From the NCBI RefSeq assembly GCF_042657365.1, contig NZ_JBHSKT010000001.1:124001-188000 (forward strand): a stretch of 64,000 bases of DNA. The letters run 5' to 3'. This document shows, in pieces, positions 44,663 to 53,805 of this stretch. Within the stretch, counting starts at the first letter, position 1. The number at the start of each line of letters is the position of its first letter. Under the pieces are notes generated by a model. That model was not told the origin of the DNA and ran no database searches. It was given only the letters and a program-made list of their open reading frames with translations. A program made the position numbers and the translations under genes. This stretch comes from Adhaeribacter_A terreus. GTDB lineage: Bacteria; Bacteroidota; Bacteroidia; Cytophagales; Hymenobacteraceae.

Positions 44663-46027
44663 CTACGTCAGGATAACGAAAAACCAAACCAGAACCAATA
44701 CGGGCAGCAGGAACGGAATAGAATAGGCGTAGATGTATTTGAAGAACGAAGGCATTTTAATTCCGGCTTCTTCGGCAATGGCTTTAACCATAAAATTCGG
44801 GCCGTTGCCAATGTAAGAAAAAGCGCCGAAAAGTACCGACCCGATAGAAATAGCTTCGAGTAAATGGTACGTAACTTCGTTCGGAATGCCGTAGGCAAAA
44901 TTATGCACGTCGGTAAAGTTGCTGTAATTCAAGCCGAATTTGGCCATGCCTAAAGAAAGAAAGTTGGCATAAGTCGGGGCGTTATCCAGGAAACCAGAAA
45001 GCAGACCAGCAGCCCAATATGTGTTGCCGGGCGTTAAATAATGCGCAAATTCCGGACGGGAAGCCAGTTGGGCGGTGTATTGCAGAGCCGGCATCATGGT
45101 AAAGAAAATTCCGAAGAACAGGAAAACCACTTCCAGAATAGGCCCAAAGGTAAAGTGATTACCTTGTAGCGCCGTTTTGCTGGCATTCCGGTAGCAGAAA
45201 AAGGCCGCCGTAAGCTGAATAATTTCGCGCACAAACGAAATTTTCATGCCTTCAAAAGCAATATACGGCACACCTTCTATTACCTTCGGATCGATGAAAA
45301 TGGCAATTAAGATCACGGCCAGCCACACCAGGTTACGTTTCCCTTTTACGTAGAATTCGGTTTTTTCTTCGTTCCGCTTTACGGTTTCCGGGTTTGGCGT
45401 GTATTCGCGTTCTTTATTGCGGCGGTCTATAAAATAAAAGATGGTACAAAGTGCCGTAATGGCCATTACCCACGGAAAGATCAGGTGCTGCAGGGTCCAG
45501 AAAAACGGTACGCCTTTCAGGAAACCGATGAACAGGGGAGGATCGCCGAGCGGTGTAAGCAAACCACCGGCATTACTCACCACGAAAATGAAAAATACGA
45601 TCTGGTAAGGTTTTATGTGGTGAATATTTACCCTGATAAACGGGCGGATCAGCAGCAACGAAGCGCCGGTGGTACCAATAATATTGGCCAGGCAAGCGCC
45701 CGCAAACAGCACCACTACGTTAAAAAACGGCCGCGCATTCATGTTCACGTTTATGTAAATGCCGCCGGCTGCCACGTAAAGCGAAGTCAGTAAAATAGCA
45801 AATGAACCATAATCGGCCAGCGTTTCCACCGTCATGTGAAAATCGTGGCGCACGAACAGGTAGTAGCTTAGCATAACCAGGCCCAGCAAAACGGCAATAT
45901 GGCGGTAATATTTATGCCAGAAATGGCTGAACAAAACCGGGCCGGTGGCTACCATGGCAATGAGCAGCAAAAAAGGAATCAGGAGGTAAAACGGAATTTC
46001 GGCCGAAATGGCAGACAATAGCAGCAT
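44663..46027 (-). CDS. NhaD-like sodium:proton antiporter
   Basis: Inner-membrane transporter of 454 residues with about 12 helices. It matches the citrate/arsenite/Na+ ion-transporter superfamily, NhaD branch: IIGTTGASLLLIRPFIR, GGLLTPLGDPPLFIGFLKGVPFFW, SGFLDNAPTYANFLSLG, SYIGNGPNFMVKAIAEEAGIKMPSFF. It probably exports sodium in exchange for protons. 30-bp motif copies flank it at the stop (44632-44661) and 5 bases before the ATG (46033-46062). Confidence 0.9.
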   Translation of the reverse strand: MLLLSAISAEIPFYLLIPFLLLIAMVATGPVLFSHFWHKYYRHIAVLLGLVMLSYYLFVRHDFHMTVETLADYGSFAILLTSLYVAAGGIYINVNMNARPFFNVVVLFAGACLANIIGTTGASLLLIRPFIRVNIHHIKPYQIVFFIFVVSNAGGLLTPLGDPPLFIGFLKGVPFFWTLQHLIFPWVMAITALCTIFYFIDRRNKEREYTPNPETVKRNEEKTEFYVKGKRNLVWLAVILIAIFIDPKVIEGVPYIAFEGMKISFVREIIQLTAAFFCYRNASKTALQGNHFTFGPILEVVFLFFGIFFTMMPALQYTAQLASRPEFAHYLTPGNTYWAAGLLSGFLDNAPTYANFLSLGMAKFGLNYSNFTDVHNFAYGIPNEVTYHLLEAISIGSVLFGAFSYIGNGPNFMVKAIAEEAGIKMPSFFKYIYAYSIPFLLPVLVLVWFFVILT

Positions 46028-46166
46028 AGGTAAAAACGGTATCTTTTTTGAACAAAAAACTGTCAGGAAACAGCAGCTACAGCGCCAGCTAAACCAGCTC
46101 TTTGTTGCTGTTTCTGCCTGAAATTACGCAAAAAAACAGAAATGCCCGGAAAATCTGAATTTTGCG

Positions 46167-46174
46167 TACCTTTG
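46167..46174 (+). promoter_or_regulatory. -7 element of the Nfu gene
   Basis: TACCTTTG, 46 bases before the ATG at 46221. No clear -33 box. Confidence 0.45.
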
Positions 46175-46220
46175 AAACTATAATGTATATACACCGGTTT
46201 TACTTAAACACGGAAAGATC

Positions 46221-46832
46221 ATGACAGAAAATACAGCAAAAAATATCTCGGTTTATGCTGAAGCCAGCCCGAACCCGGAATCTATGAAACTGGTTCTGAA
46301 CCAGACCGTTCTGCCCGATGGCGTGAGCGTAGATTACCCGAATGTTGAAGCTGCGGCCAACTCGCCGTTTGCGCAGGAACTTTTCAATTTCGACTATGTT
46401 TCGCGCATTTTCATGGCCAGCAATTTTGTAACCATCACCAAAAACTCCAACGATACGTGGGCGCAGCTGATCCCGGAACTGCGTACGTTCATTAAATCTT
46501 ACATGGAAGCCGGCGGCCCGGTTTTCCTGGAAACACCTAAAGCGGAAAGCAAAGCCGACCAGCCAAGAGATGCCAACCAGACCGAAGAAGACGCCGCTAT
46601 TTCCCAGAAAGTGATCGACCTGTTGGAAAATTACGTGCGTCCGGCCGTTGAGCAGGATGGTGGAAATATCACGTTCAAATCTTTTAAAGATGGCGTGGTA
46701 ACGGTAAATTTACAAGGTTCCTGCTCCGGTTGCCCTTCGGCTACTATTACCTTAAAGTCAGGCATCGAAAACCTGCTGAAGCGTATGGTGCCGGAAGTGC
46801 AGGAAGTGAAAGCGGAAGGTTTAACGGTTTAA
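46221..46832 (+). CDS. Nfu-type iron-sulfur scaffold/carrier
   Basis: 203 residues. The N-terminal Nfu domain (about 10-100, with SPNPESMKLVLN and VSRIFMASNFVTI) is followed by a C-terminal NifU domain (about 125-203) with GSCSGCPSA carrying Cys168 and Cys171, which hold a 4Fe-4S cluster for delivery to apoproteins. No isc or suf genes are in the window. A terminator follows. Confidence 0.95.
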   Translation: MTENTAKNISVYAEASPNPESMKLVLNQTVLPDGVSVDYPNVEAAANSPFAQELFNFDYVSRIFMASNFVTITKNSNDTWAQLIPELRTFIKSYMEAGGPVFLETPKAESKADQPRDANQTEEDAAISQKVIDLLENYVRPAVEQDGGNITFKSFKDGVVTVNLQGSCSGCPSATITLKSGIENLLKRMVPEVQEVKAEGLTV

Positions 46833-46854
46833 GTTTCGGATTTCCGTAAACAGA

Positions 46855-46907
46855 AAAACGCTATTGTTTTATAGATAAAAAGTCAGGCTGCAAGGCCTGA
46901 CTTTTTT
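46855..46907 (+). terminator. 30-bp motif fused to the Nfu terminator
   Basis: The motif (46855-46884) ends AAAAAGTC. The same bases form the left arm of AAAAAGTCAGGC-TGCAAG-GCCTGACTTTTTT (46877-46907). Confidence 0.88.
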
Positions 46908-47004
46908 GTTTTAAATGCTTTGTAAAAAATCTTTGAATAACAAAGGGGTTGTCATTGAGGCAAAAATTGTTAGCTTTGATTCTGCTCTTAATTAATAGCA
47001 ATCA

Positions 47005-49107
47005 ATGAAAAAATGCAATGATTTCTTCCCCGTAAATTGGCCTAATTCAATTGTACTCATTGTGCTTTTATTTTTCTTTATTTTAGACCTTAAGGGGCAA
47101 ACCCCTCCGGCTATACAATGGGACAAAACCTTCGGAGGAAGCGATTATGACGGACTTTACTCCCTTCAGCAGACTTCTGACGGAGGGTATATTTTAGGCG
47201 GCACTTCTAGTTCAAATATAAGCGGTGACAAAAGTCAGGTCTCCAGAGGAAACACAGATTATTGGGTTGTAAAGCTTGATTCCAGTGGCAATAAAATGTG
47301 GGATAAAACTTTTGGAGGAAGCAATAAGGATGAATTATTTCCACTTCATCAGACCTCGGACGGGGGGTATATTTTAGGAGGTTATTCTGACTCTGGAATA
47401 TACGGCGATAAAAGCCAGGCTAATAGAGGCTTTGAAGATTATTGGATTGTAAAGCTGGATGCCAATGGTAATAAAATCTGGGATAAAACTTTTGGTGGAA
47501 GTGAAAGGGATATACTTTCCTCATTACAGCAGACTTCTGATGGCGGATATATTTTAGGTGGATATTCTTATTCCAGTATCGGCAGTGATAAAAGCCAAGC
47601 TAATATAGGATCAATATATTCCTGTGATTATTGGATTATAAAACTTGATGCCAACGGCAATAAAATTTGGGATAGAACTTTTGGTGGAAGTTATTCTGAT
47701 AGGCTTCACTCACTTCAGCAGACTTCTGACGGGGGTTATATCTTAGGAGGATATTCTGATTCTGGTTCCAGCGGCGATAAAAGCCAGGCTAATAGAGGCC
47801 GTGAAGATTTTTGGGTAGTTAGGCTTGATGCCAATGGTAATAAAATCTGGGATAAAACTTTTGGCGGAAGTGAAAGGGACGAAATTTTATCCCTTCAGCA
47901 GACTTTTGATGGAGGATATATTTTAGGAGGATATTCTAAGTCCGGAATAAGTGGCGATAAAGGGCAAGCTTCCAGAGGTAGCGATGATTATTGGATTGTT
48001 AAGCTTGATGTAAACGGCAATAAACTCTGGGATAAAACTTTTGGAGGAAATGATAGTGATGTACTTTTCTCCCTAAAGCAGACAAGTGATGGAGGATATA
48101 TATTAGGTGGGTATTCTAGTTCAGCGATAAGTGGCGATAAAAGCCAGTCTTCGCAAGGTAATGTCGATTACTGGGTTGTAAAGTTGGATGCCAGCGGTAG
48201 CAAACAATGGGATAAAACCATTGGTGGAAGTAATTTGAATTTTTTTTACTCGCTTCAGCAAGCTTCTGATGGAGGCTTTATTTTGGGCGGAAGGTCGGAC
48301 TCAGGTGTAAGCCGCGATAAAAGCCAGCCTTCTAAAGGTGGTTTGGATATTTGGGTGGTAAAATTAGCGCCCCCCTGCGTCCTCTCACCGATAGTTACAA
48401 ATGGGAGTAATTGTGGGGCCGGTTCTGTAACCTTGTCAGCAACAGGTGCTCCTTCAGGTGGTAATTATGCCTGGTATAATGTTGCTACGGGTGGTGTTGC
48501 AATTTATATAAACCCCTCCGGAACGTTTGCTACCCCGAATTTAAGCGCTACTACAACGTATTATGTTGCCGTTGTCAATAATGTTGGTTGTGAAGGTCCA
48601 CGAACTGAGGTAACGGCAACTATTAAGCCTGTACTTCAATTTTCCCTTGGCCAAGATATAGAAGCTTGTGAAGGAGATGCAGTTATTTTAAAAACTGACA
48701 AGCAACCTGGCGTTTTCCTTTGGAGCGACGGTAGTGCCGATTCAACTTTAACAGTTTATCAAAGTGGGAAATATTGGGTTAAATTTATGCTGAACGATTG
48801 CGTTACTTCAGATACTGTTCAGGTTACTTTTAAACATTGCCAATCAACTTTATCTCCAAATACATGGTTACCTAATATAATTACACCGAACAACGACAGT
48901 TGGAATGAAACCTTTAAAATTTCAGCATTGCCAGCAGGGAAATGGCAGTTGCAAATCTACAACCGCTGGGGCGTGAAATTATTCGAAGCGGAAGATTACC
49001 GGAATAACTGGCCGGATAAGAAAATAGCAGACGGTACTTATTACTACCTTTTAAGAAATCCCGAAACCGGAAAACAATACAAAGGCTGGGTTGAAGTAGT
49101 GCAGTAA
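47005..49107 (+). CDS. T9SS type B cargo protein with seven 60-residue repeats
   Basis: 700 residues. A signal region (IVLIVLLFFFILDLKGQ) precedes seven near-identical repeats of about 60 residues beginning WDKTFGGS and containing QTSDGGYILGGYS, GDKSQ and DYWIVKLDANGNK (about residues 39-455), likely beta-propeller blades or a beta-solenoid. An Ig-like domain (TNGSNCGAGSVTLSATGA) and a PKD-like region follow. The type IX sorting domain is LPNIITPNNDSWNETFKI, IYNRWGVKLFE, GTYYYLLRNPETGKQYKGWVEVVQ. The gene is visibly AT-richer than its neighbours in the repeat part, suggesting separate ancestry. Confidence 0.9.
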   Translation: MKKCNDFFPVNWPNSIVLIVLLFFFILDLKGQTPPAIQWDKTFGGSDYDGLYSLQQTSDGGYILGGTSSSNISGDKSQVSRGNTDYWVVKLDSSGNKMWDKTFGGSNKDELFPLHQTSDGGYILGGYSDSGIYGDKSQANRGFEDYWIVKLDANGNKIWDKTFGGSERDILSSLQQTSDGGYILGGYSYSSIGSDKSQANIGSIYSCDYWIIKLDANGNKIWDRTFGGSYSDRLHSLQQTSDGGYILGGYSDSGSSGDKSQANRGREDFWVVRLDANGNKIWDKTFGGSERDEILSLQQTFDGGYILGGYSKSGISGDKGQASRGSDDYWIVKLDVNGNKLWDKTFGGNDSDVLFSLKQTSDGGYILGGYSSSAISGDKSQSSQGNVDYWVVKLDASGSKQWDKTIGGSNLNFFYSLQQASDGGFILGGRSDSGVSRDKSQPSKGGLDIWVVKLAPPCVLSPIVTNGSNCGAGSVTLSATGAPSGGNYAWYNVATGGVAIYINPSGTFATPNLSATTTYYVAVVNNVGCEGPRTEVTATIKPVLQFSLGQDIEACEGDAVILKTDKQPGVFLWSDGSADSTLTVYQSGKYWVKFMLNDCVTSDTVQVTFKHCQSTLSPNTWLPNIITPNNDSWNETFKISALPAGKWQLQIYNRWGVKLFEAEDYRNNWPDKKIADGTYYYLLRNPETGKQYKGWVEVVQ
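47114..48370 (+). repeat. seven tandem 180-bp coding repeats
   Basis: In-frame tandem units of about 180 bases (one of 189) with high DNA similarity, for example recurring GGATAAAACTTTTGG, TCTGATGGAGG and GATAAAAGCCAGGC words. They are prone to copy-number change by recombination. Confidence 0.85.
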
Positions 49108-49110
49108 TTC

Positions 49111-49163
49111 AAAACGCTATCATTTCAATGCAAAAAAGTCAGGCCAATCAGCCTGACTTTTTT
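49111..49163 (+). terminator. 30-bp motif fused to terminator
   Basis: The motif (49111-49140) ends AAAAAAGTC and continues as the stem AAAAAAGTCAGGC-CAATCA-GCCTGACTTTTTT (49132-49163), the same design as after the Nfu gene. Confidence 0.87.
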
Positions 49164-49226
49164 CATTCCAAAGCATACCATTTTCAACGATCGAAAATTC
49201 GAACCTCGAACCATCGAAAAATCGAA

Positions 49227-50093
49227 TCAATGCAAAGCCCGTTTCTTCACCATACCGCCGGTAGTGTCGTTAATGCTTTGCTGAATAATAAAAGCTCTCG
49301 GGTCTATTTGTTCTATTTCGTTGCGCAGTTCCGGAATTTCCAGCCTGGTAACAACGGTGTAAATAATATCCATTTCCAGATCGCGGTCGCCGCGGGCACC
49401 GTAACCGCGCTTGCCCCGGTAAATAGTTACCCCACGGCCCAGGTTTTCGGTAATGGCCTGCCTTATCTGTTCGCTTTGGCCGGAAATAATGGTTACTCCG
49501 GTGTATTCTTCAATACCCTGCACCACAAAGTCTATCATTTTAGAAGCGGCAAAGTAGGTAAGAATGGAATAAAGCGCCACGTCTATGCCCAGGAAAAAAG
49601 CCGCCGAAGTAAAGATCACAATGTTCAGGATCAGGATCACGTCGCTCACTTTCAGCAACGGCGATTTCTTGCTTACTAACACCGCCAGAATTTCGGTGCC
49701 ATCTAAAACTGCGCCGCCGCGCATGGCCAAACCAATTCCCAAACCAATAAAAAAACCGCCAAAAACCGCCGTCAGAAGCTTGTCATGGGTCATGTCCGGG
49801 AAGTGCAGCGTGGCCAGCGCCACCGATAAACCCAGAATGGCCAGGGTACTTTTTATGGCAAAACGCTTACCAATATGCCGGTAACCCAGAAAAATAAAGG
49901 GCAGGTTAAGCAGCACGATCAGCACGGGTAAACCAAAACCAAAAATAGAAGCCAGCAACATAGAAATACCGGTAACACCACCATCAATAAAGTGGCTGGA
50001 AAGCAGGAATCCTTCCAGGCCAAAGGTGGCAGAAACGATACCGGCAATTATTAACAGGAAGTCTTTAATGTGCGTTTGGGTTTTTAGGAGCAT
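49227..50093 (-). CDS. YitT-family membrane protein (DUF2179)
   Basis: 288 residues with five to six membrane helices (IIAGIVSATFGLEGFLLSSHFIDGGVTGISML, LPVLIVLLNLPFIFLGY, LTAVFGGFFIGLGIGLAMRGGAVLDGTEILAVL). A C-terminal soluble DUF2179 domain (about 205-285) includes GVTIYRGKRGYGA. The function is unknown; the family may be transporters. Convergent with the T9SS gene. Confidence 0.93.
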   Translation of the reverse strand: MLLKTQTHIKDFLLIIAGIVSATFGLEGFLLSSHFIDGGVTGISMLLASIFGFGLPVLIVLLNLPFIFLGYRHIGKRFAIKSTLAILGLSVALATLHFPDMTHDKLLTAVFGGFFIGLGIGLAMRGGAVLDGTEILAVLVSKKSPLLKVSDVILILNIVIFTSAAFFLGIDVALYSILTYFAASKMIDFVVQGIEEYTGVTIISGQSEQIRQAITENLGRGVTIYRGKRGYGARGDRDLEMDIIYTVVTRLEIPELRNEIEQIDPRAFIIQQSINDTTGGMVKKRALH

Positions 50094-50136
50094 AAATGTT
50101 TGTTTCAGGAACTATTAGAAAAGATTGAAAAAAAAG

Positions 50137-50171
50137 AAGGAACCCGCCGAATATAATTCGCAGGTTCCTTC
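50137..50171 (-). terminator. terminator of secDF
   Basis: GAAGGAACCTGCGAAT/ATTCGGCGGGTTCCTTC on the minus strand is followed by a run of eight T. It lies about 50 bases after the secDF stop. Confidence 0.8.
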
Positions 50172-50220
50172 CGGGAAAAGCAAAGCGACGTTACGTTTTG
50201 CCGAGATAGCTTAAAATAAA

Positions 50221-53200
50221 TTAGCGCACTTTCTGCTGGCTTGGAACCGGAGTTGGTACAATGGCGGCCTGACGTTTGTCGCGGCGTTTATCCGGGTCAG
50301 TTTCCAGCGTAATTGGCGTTGCAATGAACAGGGAAGAATACGAACCGAACAGTACCCCGATGATCATGGCGTAAGAGAAGCCGCGCAGGGTTTCGCCACC
50401 AAAAATGAACAGGATAACTACTACCATTAAAACGGTTAACGAAGTAATAATGGTACGGCTGAAAGTATCGTTCAAAGCAGGGTTCACAATGTCGCGGAAT
50501 TTCAGCTTCGGATTATCGGTCAGGTACTCCCGGATACGGTCGTAGATTACTACGGTATCGTTAATAGAGAAACCGATGATCGTTAAAATAGAAGCCACAA
50601 AAACCTGGTCCATTTCTAAGTGCAGGCCAAACAAACGCGCGATCGGGAAGAAAGCAATTACCATCAGGGAGTCGTGGATCAAGGCCACAATACCACCCAA
50701 AGCGTAAGACCAGTCCTGGAAACGGATGGTTACGTAGATGAAAATACTGATGAACGAAAGAAGTACAGCTAATAAAGCAGTTTTCTGAATATCGTCTGCC
50801 ATGGTTGCCCCAACTTTAGAAGAGCTCAAAATGGTTGGGTTCAGGTTGCTGTATTTTTTCAGACCGTTTTGCAGCGCTGCTTCTACGGCCTGGTCTGCCT
50901 GGGCAGATTCGTCGTCGGCTAAGTAGCTGGTAATGATCTTGTAGCGGTTAGAAGCGCCAAACGTTTTCACTTCGGTACCAGATTCTTTAAAATCAGCCGT
51001 TAACGCTTCTTTCAATTTATCGGCCGCAATATCCTGGTCCATGTTTACGATGTACGAACGGCCACCGGTAAAGTCAACCCCTAAGTTCGGGCCGCCCTGC
51101 ATGATCATTACGCCAAAACCGAACAGAATCATGGCAATAGAGAATACATAAGCTTTTTTGCGGTGCTTAATTACGTCGAAGTTGAAGTTCTTGAACAGGT
51201 TCTTAGAAAAGCCTGTAGAGAAGCTTACGCCAGAACCATCTTCTTTAGCCAGCCACTCTACGAATAAACGGGAAACGAAAACCGACGTGAAGAAGGAAGT
51301 AGCGATACCCAGCATTAACGTGGTAGCAAAACCTTTTACCGGACCAGAACCGAAGTAGAACAGGATAATACCAGCTAATAACGTAGTTACGTTGGAGTCA
51401 AAAATAGAGCTGAAAGCTTTGTCGTAACCTTTATGGATCGCATCTTTCATGCTCAGGCCTTTGGAAAGTTCCTCCCGGATACGTTCAAAGATCAGTACGT
51501 TCGCATCTACGGCCATACCAATGGTTAAGATAATACCGGCAATACCAGGTAACGTTAACGAAGCATTAAGCTGCGCCAGAATACCAACAATGAAGAACAC
51601 GTTGAAGATAAGGGCAAGGTTGGCAATTAAACCACCTTTGGCGTAGTACATGATCATGAACAACATTACCACTACAATAGCCGCAACCGAAGAGATCAGA
51701 CCCTGGTTAATAGCTTCCTGGCCTAAAGAAGGACCAACAATAGCTTCTTCCACAATACGGGTTGGAGCAGGCATTTTACCGGCTTTCAGAATGTTGGCTA
51801 AATCCTGGGCTTCTTCAATAGTAAAGTTACCGGAAATAGAAGAGCTGGCGCCGGCAATTTCTGACTGTACCACCGGAGCAGAATACACATAATCATCGAG
51901 CACAATTGCAACCTGACGACCAATATTTTCGCCGGTTAAACGCTGCCATCTTTTACCACCGGCCGAGTTCATTTGCATGTTCACTTCCGGGCGGCCCTGC
52001 TGATCGAAATCCTGACGCGCATCGCTGATAAATTCGCCGGAAACAGGAGCTTTGGCATCGCGGCCTTTTTTAACGGCATACAGTTCCAGGAATTCCTGGC
52101 CATCCTGCGCTACAATTGGTTTTACACCCCATAAGAACTGCATGTTAGAAGGGAAGATCGAACGGATCTCTGCTTTGCGGAACAGGGCGTTCACGCGGGC
52201 TGTATCGCGCACGTTAGAGCCAATACCGCCTGGCAGCTGGGTGAAAAGTTTCGCTAAAACGCTGCTTTGCTGCGAGTTTAAAGAATCTGCTTTGGCTGTT
52301 GCCGCTTTTGCGGTGTCTTCGGTTTTAGCAACTGCGTTTGTATCTTTTGCAGCCGATTGTGCTAAGGCATCTTCAGTTGAATCCTGCGCCGCAGCGTCTG
52401 CTAAAGCATCGGTATTATCTGTTGCAGCTGACTGAGCTAAAGCGTCTTCTTCTGGTTTAGCAGTAGAGGTAAGGTCTTTCAGGTTGCCGGCTTTTTCCTG
52501 TTTGGTCAGGTAATCGCCCATCTGGCTAAAGAAAGGAGAGAATTCTTCCGGTTTCCAAACTTCCCAGAACTCCAGTTTTGCCTGACCCTGTAATAATTTA
52601 CGCACCCGGTTCGGGTTATCTACGCCCGGTAATTCGATCTGAATACGCCCGGTACCTTTTAAACGCTGAATTTTTGGTTCGTTTACGCCGAATTTATCGA
52701 TACGCGTACGCAGTACGTTGAAAGAACGGTCGATCGCGTTTTCTACTTCGGTATTGATCACGGCCAGAACCTGGTCGTTGGTAGATTGGTAAGAGATTTT
52801 GCCTTTGTTGGCCGTATTCGAGAAAATGCGGCTCAACTGACCTTGTGGTTCAATATCGCGGTAAGCTTTGCCAAATAACGTAACGAAACTTTCCTGGCTT
52901 TTCTTCTGTGCTTCCTGCGCTTGTGAAATGGCTTTCAGGAAGTTAGGGTCTTTGCTGTTGCCCGACATTACCTTGATAATTTCTACCGGAGAAACTTCCA
53001 TGGTTACGTGCATACCGCCTTTTAAGTCAAGACCCAGGCCAAGCTCAGATTTGCGAACATCCTGGTACGTGTATTCGGCACCTAAGAAATTGAACACCGG
53101 CATTTTCCAGACAGAGTCCAGGTAAGTCTGCTTTTTGTTCATGTTCACATTGCCTTTGGCATCGGTGGCGTAGGCTTCAGCTTTTTGCTGCACCCCGCGC

Positions 53201-53283
53201 GATACCAGCGTGAAAGACAGGTAATAGGCACATAAAATGGCCACAATTACCGTCAGCGTGATGATAAAAGGTTTATTGCGCAT
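50221..53283 (-). CDS. secDF: fused protein translocase subunit SecDF
   Basis: 1020 residues with both SecD and SecF in one chain and about 12 membrane helices, using the proton gradient to drive export. SecD motifs: LGLDLKGGMHVTMEV, RTRIDKFGVNEPKIQRLKGTGRIQIELPGV, SGNFTIEEAQDLANILKAGKMPAP, GMAVDANVLIFERIREEL. SecF motifs: PNLGVDFTGGRSYIVN and SINDTVVIYDRIREY. Odd feature: a low-complexity Ala/Asp/Ser insert at about residues 270-340 with three copies of EDALAQSAA-like words in the periplasmic domain. Confidence 0.97.
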   Translation of the reverse strand: MRNKPFIITLTVIVAILCAYYLSFTLVSRGVQQKAEAYATDAKGNVNMNKKQTYLDSVWKMPVFNFLGAEYTYQDVRKSELGLGLDLKGGMHVTMEVSPVEIIKVMSGNSKDPNFLKAISQAQEAQKKSQESFVTLFGKAYRDIEPQGQLSRIFSNTANKGKISYQSTNDQVLAVINTEVENAIDRSFNVLRTRIDKFGVNEPKIQRLKGTGRIQIELPGVDNPNRVRKLLQGQAKLEFWEVWKPEEFSPFFSQMGDYLTKQEKAGNLKDLTSTAKPEEDALAQSAATDNTDALADAAAQDSTEDALAQSAAKDTNAVAKTEDTAKAATAKADSLNSQQSSVLAKLFTQLPGGIGSNVRDTARVNALFRKAEIRSIFPSNMQFLWGVKPIVAQDGQEFLELYAVKKGRDAKAPVSGEFISDARQDFDQQGRPEVNMQMNSAGGKRWQRLTGENIGRQVAIVLDDYVYSAPVVQSEIAGASSSISGNFTIEEAQDLANILKAGKMPAPTRIVEEAIVGPSLGQEAINQGLISSVAAIVVVMLFMIMYYAKGGLIANLALIFNVFFIVGILAQLNASLTLPGIAGIILTIGMAVDANVLIFERIREELSKGLSMKDAIHKGYDKAFSSIFDSNVTTLLAGIILFYFGSGPVKGFATTLMLGIATSFFTSVFVSRLFVEWLAKEDGSGVSFSTGFSKNLFKNFNFDVIKHRKKAYVFSIAMILFGFGVMIMQGGPNLGVDFTGGRSYIVNMDQDIAADKLKEALTADFKESGTEVKTFGASNRYKIITSYLADDESAQADQAVEAALQNGLKKYSNLNPTILSSSKVGATMADDIQKTALLAVLLSFISIFIYVTIRFQDWSYALGGIVALIHDSLMVIAFFPIARLFGLHLEMDQVFVASILTIIGFSINDTVVIYDRIREYLTDNPKLKFRDIVNPALNDTFSRTIITSLTVLMVVVILFIFGGETLRGFSYAMIIGVLFGSYSSLFIATPITLETDPDKRRDKRQAAIVPTPVPSQQKVR

Positions 53284-53457
53284 TAGAGTTTATAAATTGA
53301 AATTAAAATTGAAAACGTTTTGAGTATCAGGTAGTTGTCGGGCGAAATAAATAAAACCGCGAACCGGTAGCTTTTAATAAAGAAAGCCTGTTACCTGAAA
53401 AAGAATGAGTTTGCGTTCAGCAGAAGCCGAAAACGCTATGGTTTTGAAGGGAAAAAG

Positions 53458-53805
53458 TCAGGGAGCGTTGGGTGAAATACTCGTAGCCAGCAAACGCTGA
53501 AATAAAGGAGTAACAACCGGAACGGCAAACGAAACGAACTTTTTTGCAGCAACCGCCGGCGTAAAATCGAAGGAAATAAGATCCGGGAAAATAGCTTCCG
53601 GTAGCATAATAAAAGAAGTTACAGCTTCAAAAGAAACCTTTTCTTTAATTACGCATTGCTCGGGCGCAGCTTTAAAACGTTGCTCCGTAGCCGGTTCTTC
53701 CAGGTAAATAGCCACTTCGCGCTTGTCTAAAGACAGCACAGAAAGCAACGTTAGCCCTAATAAAAGGAAACGAAGTTGCAGCGATATGTTTTTTAAGCGT
53801 GGCAT
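53458..53805 (-). CDS. hypothetical exported protein
   Basis: 115 residues from the ATG at 53805: a basic start MPRLKNISLQLRF and a membrane/signal helix LLLGLTLLSVLSL. A mature part without recognisable domain follows, containing VTSFIMLPEAIFPDLISFDFTPA. A longer frame extending to 54111 is rejected because its first 100 codons are dispersed-repeat sequence. The stop codon overlaps the end of a 30-bp motif copy (53430-53459). Could be a minor local protein. Confidence 0.6.
   Translation of the reverse strand: MPRLKNISLQLRFLLLGLTLLSVLSLDKREVAIYLEEPATEQRFKAAPEQCVIKEKVSFEAVTSFIMLPEAIFPDLISFDFTPAVAAKKFVSFAVPVVTPLFQRLLATSISPNAP

Noticed and set aside
47114..48370. CRISPR-like array
   Set aside because: The repeat units are 180 bases, in frame and coding, with no unique spacers of constant length.
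49128..49679. 183-residue plus-strand frame
   Set aside because: Its first part is terminator and 30-bp motif sequence, and the rest is antisense to the YitT gene.
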